NCBI GenBank assembly: GCA_049511115.1
Contig: JBEKYH010000222.1
Span: 1-7,894, forward strand
DNA: 7,894 nucleotides
Reading direction: 5' to 3'
Source: JBEKYH01 sp049511115
GTDB taxonomy: Bacteria > Planctomycetota > Phycisphaerae > Tepidisphaerales > Tepidisphaeraceae
Under the pieces are notes generated by a model. It was not told the DNA's origin and searched no databases. It saw only the letters and a list, made by a program, of their open reading frames with translations. How positions within the stretch are numbered: position 1 is the first letter of the stretch; the number at the start of each line of letters is the position of its first letter. Both the position numbers and the translations under genes were made by a program. This document shows positions 6,349-7,894 of this stretch, one piece after another.

Positions 6349-6379
6349 TCTTCCTCAGCGCCTCTGCGCCTCAGCGTTC
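6349..6379 (-). repeat. Right inverted-repeat arm of the GxxExxY cassette
   Basis: On the minus strand, GA is followed by the 8-bp units ACGCTGAG, GCGCAGAG and GCGCTGAG (6377-6354), then GAAGA. It lies 18 bp beyond the rpmA stop and 24 bp upstream of the GxxExxY start. Compared with the left arm every substitution is T for C or G for A, which would become U-G or G-U pairs in the minus-strand RNA. Confidence 0.8.
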
Positions 6380-6397
6380 ATCCCATCTTCCCAACGC

Positions 6398-6664
6398 CTA
6401 ATTGCTCGCCGCCGCCGGAGAGGCTTCGAGCGTGCGGACGTGGATTTTGCGGCCTTGGAATTCGACTTTGCCGTCGATGAGGGCGAAGAGGGTATCGTCG
6501 GTGCCGATGCCGACATTGAAGCCGGGTTTGAATTTCGTGCCGCGCTGGCGGACGATGATCGAGCCGGCCGTGATGACCTGTCCGCCGTAGGCTTTGATGC
6601 CGCGGTATTGCGGGTTGGAGTCGCGCCCGTTGCGAGTGGAGCCTTGACCTTTCTTATGAGCCAT
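6398..6664 (-). CDS. rpmA: 50S ribosomal protein L27
   Basis: L27 is a small basic protein of the large ribosomal subunit; its N-terminal tail reaches toward the peptidyl transferase centre. The 88-residue product has the conserved start AHKKGQGSTRNGRDSNPQ, then YGGQVITAGSIIVRQRGTKFKPG and DDTLFALIDGKVEF, matching the family through its whole length. A PQYRG segment replaces the more usual GQRLG. A Shine-Dalgarno-like AAAAGGTG (6669-6676) ends 4 nt before the ATG. A candidate promoter lies about 60 bp upstream. rplU (L21) is normally just upstream but is missing here; a glycosyltransferase gene takes its place. The usual downstream neighbour obg is present but displaced by the GxxExxY cassette. 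No N-terminal cleavage extension of the Firmicutes type is seen. Confidence 0.97.
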   Translation of the reverse strand: MAHKKGQGSTRNGRDSNPQYRGIKAYGGQVITAGSIIVRQRGTKFKPGFNVGIGTDDTLFALIDGKVEFQGRKIHVRTLEASPAAASN

Positions 6665-6668
6665 ATCA

Positions 6669-6676
6669 CACCTTTT
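6669..6676 (-). promoter_or_regulatory. Ribosome binding site for rpmA
   Basis: AAAAGGTG on the minus strand ends 4 nt before the rpmA ATG at 6664, one mismatch from AAGGAG-type sites. It is one of the clearest Shine-Dalgarno sequences in the window, as expected for a highly translated ribosomal protein. Confidence 0.6.
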
Positions 6677-6721
6677 CTAGAGCAGAATGCCGCCACCGCC
6701 GGTCGGCTGGCCGAGTCCCTC

Positions 6722-6749
6722 ATCATAGCGGAATGGGGGAGGGAAACAA
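6722..6749 (-). promoter_or_regulatory. Candidate promoter of the rpmA-obg operon
   Basis: On the minus strand, TTGTTT (6749-6744; three of six to the -35 consensus) and TATGAT (6727-6722; five of six to the -10 consensus) are separated by 16 bp. They lie in the 133-bp gap between the glycosyltransferase gene and rpmA and would give a leader of about 50 nt. The position before a ribosomal-protein gene supports the call; the -35 is weak. Confidence 0.45.
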
Positions 6750-6797
6750 GAAGGCGAAGAGAGCAATTTTGTGTGACGCGAGGGAAGCCGGCATGGG

Positions 6798-7739
6798 TCA
6801 TTGCCCCGCGATCATTTCCTGCCAGTCGCTGTAGCGAAGGCCGCGGGCGTATGAGTGCCTGTCGCGATCGAAGACTTGCGTGGTTCGTTTGCCCGCCCCA
6901 GTCAGGTGAATAATTCTGATCGGCGCGAAAGGCGCCGTCGGCTCAACCAGCTTCTTGATATCCGCGTCGAACAGCGGCTGCGAAAGCGTGCAGATAAAGT
7001 TGTACAGGGCCGACATCGGGTAAAGGCGCAGGCCTTTGGCGTAAAAGGCGTGGTTCAGCGCGTTTTGCTCAATGAAATGGTGAATGGGATGCCAGACGGA
7101 AAAGAGCGGCTTACCACTGGATAGAACTCCGTCGCGAACGCGCGACAGGGCCGCGGCAAGACTTTGCGACCAGACATTCCAAAGCGGGCTGTCAGAACGG
7201 GCCGCAAAAACGCCGGCGTTGAGAACGATGTTGTCGGCGGGAAACGGAAGGTCCTGCCCGTAGACGGCCGCAAACGTGCTTCGATGCTCCTTGCGATTGG
7301 CATGTTGCGGCTTGTAGAGATGCGCATATGACGGGTGCATCTCCGGCACGACGGCGATGTCGCTCCGCATCGCTCCCGCCGCCAAGTCGGTGATGCCGCT
7401 CTCCATTTGCACCCAGGTATCGCTGTCGAGGGAGACGAAGACGTTTGCGGCTGGGAAATACCGCGGCAGAAACGGCCGTGACAACATCGCCAAACACCCG
7501 CGCGGCATTTGCGGCGGAGGCTCGCCGTCGAATTCCCACCTGGGCTGGGCGATCGTCACTTCCCTGGCGAGCAGCAGCTCGCGCTGCCCATCGGTTAACC
7601 CGACATCGAGCATTCCCAATTTGATGGACCCGAGACTGGAAAACCTTCGCAGGGAGAGAATCAGTTCCAACGCCAGATCAAAGTGGTCCGCGTCGGCGGA
7701 GGTGACCGCCATCACCGAAGGCAGTGGATCATCAGGCAT
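6798..7739 (-). CDS. GT8-like (glycogenin/lipopolysaccharide type) GT-A glycosyltransferase
   Basis: This 313-residue protein has the order of motifs seen in glycosyltransferase family 8. The N-terminal nucleotide-binding strand is VMAVTSADADHFDLALELILSL-like (9-30), and the metal-binding DxD is D105-S106-D107 in FVSLDSDTW. NAGVFA lies at 174-179, EQNALN at 224-229 and HLTGAGK at 278-284. GT8 enzymes transfer a sugar from a nucleotide sugar with retention of configuration; donor and acceptor cannot be read from the sequence. No signal peptide or membrane span is visible, so it should be cytoplasmic and probably contributes to polysaccharide or envelope glycan synthesis. The start at 7739 fits the family N-terminus; there is no Shine-Dalgarno, and M10 is a possible alternative. 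It begins 9 nt after the methyltransferase fragment's stop. No other glycan gene is in the window. Confidence 0.8.
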   Translation of the reverse strand: MPDDPLPSVMAVTSADADHFDLALELILSLRRFSSLGSIKLGMLDVGLTDGQRELLLAREVTIAQPRWEFDGEPPPQMPRGCLAMLSRPFLPRYFPAANVFVSLDSDTWVQMESGITDLAAGAMRSDIAVVPEMHPSYAHLYKPQHANRKEHRSTFAAVYGQDLPFPADNIVLNAGVFAARSDSPLWNVWSQSLAAALSRVRDGVLSSGKPLFSVWHPIHHFIEQNALNHAFYAKGLRLYPMSALYNFICTLSQPLFDADIKKLVEPTAPFAPIRIIHLTGAGKRTTQVFDRDRHSYARGLRYSDWQEMIAGQ

Positions 7740-7748
7740 CGCTGGGAA

Positions 7749-7894
7749 TTAGACGGCGGACGATCCGGGGTGTAAAGCACAGAAAGAAGCGGATTCGACC
7801 GGCGGCTTGTTCAGCGGCACCGACGCCGCGCCGCCGAACGGCTCCAGATAGATGCGATGCGGCGGAAACTGGCTGATGATCCATTCGGCAAGAT
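7749..7894 (-). pseudogene. D12-class DNA adenine N6-methyltransferase, truncated fragment (5' end outside window)
   Basis: On the minus strand the frame is open from the right edge to a TAA at 7751-7749 and encodes 47 residues. It begins WIISQFPPHRIYLEPFGGAA and continues SVPLNKPP. This is the N-terminal SAM-binding region (FxGxx motif) of phage-type D12 adenine methyltransferases, which usually continue with a YNDLDG-type segment and reach about 250-300 residues. Here the similarity stops after NKPP (about 7800). The last 16 residues look unrelated, and the stop comes only 9 nt before the glycosyltransferase start. The target recognition domain and DPPY motif are missing and do not occur elsewhere in the window. 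I infer a 3'-truncated remnant left by deletion or recombination. The upstream part cannot be seen, so its start and condition are unknown. Confidence 0.7.

Larger units (their letters stand above)
5862..6384 (-). mobile_element. Candidate one-gene cassette: GxxExxY gene between inverted repeats, inserted between rpmA and obg
   Basis: Inverted copies of a 30/31-bp sequence enclose a single gene of 414 bp. The similarity may extend outward by TGGG(A)T on both sides, giving the limits listed here. rpmA and obg are adjacent in most bacteria, so the unit looks like an insertion into a conserved operon in the same orientation. I see no transposase and no clear target-site duplication, so it would depend on other factors to move, or it may be a long-fixed repeat-bounded gene. 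I recall CGCAGAG-type repeats next to GxxExxY genes in other phyla, but this is memory, not a search. Confidence 0.45.

Noticed and set aside
5867..6379. CRISPR-like array
   Set aside because: The repeats are two inverted copies enclosing a gene, with 8-bp internal units and no spacers or cas genes.
6355..6801. A 148-codon open frame on the - strand overlapping rpmA
   Set aside because: It is rpmA in another frame, very rich in Ser, Ala and Arg, and its tail (MNAEAQRR) is simply the translated right repeat arm. L27 accounts for this DNA.

Overview
The window is GC-rich bacterial chromosomal DNA. It is packed with genes and has no rRNA, tRNA, CRISPR array or transposase gene. Several features suggest the Planctomycetes, perhaps a Phycisphaerae-like lineage: a secreted Ala/Pro-rich HEAT-type protein, an obg-DUF1802 pair, an FKBP, and a GxxExxY gene between CGC-rich repeats. 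This placement is inferred from general character and no marker here proves it.

The left part runs rightward. It holds the 3' end of a lactonase/6-phosphogluconolactonase-type beta-propeller gene (1-390), then a good sigma-70-like promoter (about 403-429). Next come a large exported HEAT-like protein carrying a degenerate receiver-like domain (468-2891) and hisA of histidine biosynthesis (2928-3656).

Everything to the right reads leftward and converges on hisA with a 23-bp overlap. From the right edge the order is: a D12-class DNA adenine methyltransferase fragment that stops just after its SAM-binding motif (7749-7894), a GT8-like glycosyltransferase (6798-7739), a candidate promoter (6722-6749), rpmA for ribosomal protein L27 (6398-6664), a GxxExxY/PD-(D/E)XK-like gene (5911-6324), the ribosome-assembly GTPase obg (4802-5821), a DUF1802 gene (4191-4793), and an exported FKBP-type prolyl isomerase (3634-4194). 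obg and DUF1802 are 8 nt apart, and DUF1802 and the FKBP gene overlap as ATGA, so these three look like one translationally coupled unit. rplU (L21), the usual partner upstream of rpmA, is absent.

The most interesting structure is around the GxxExxY gene. It sits between rpmA and obg, which are normally adjacent, and is bracketed by inverted copies of a 30/31-bp sequence (5867-5896 and 6349-6379). Each arm is built from three 8-bp units of the form RCGCNRAG. The arms differ at five positions plus one indel. All five differences are transitions in the one direction that leaves G-U pairs in the gene's own sense transcript, so the sense RNA could form a nearly unbroken stem around the whole gene while the antisense RNA could not. 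This looks like a one-gene cassette inserted into a conserved ribosome operon, perhaps with function or selection at the RNA level.
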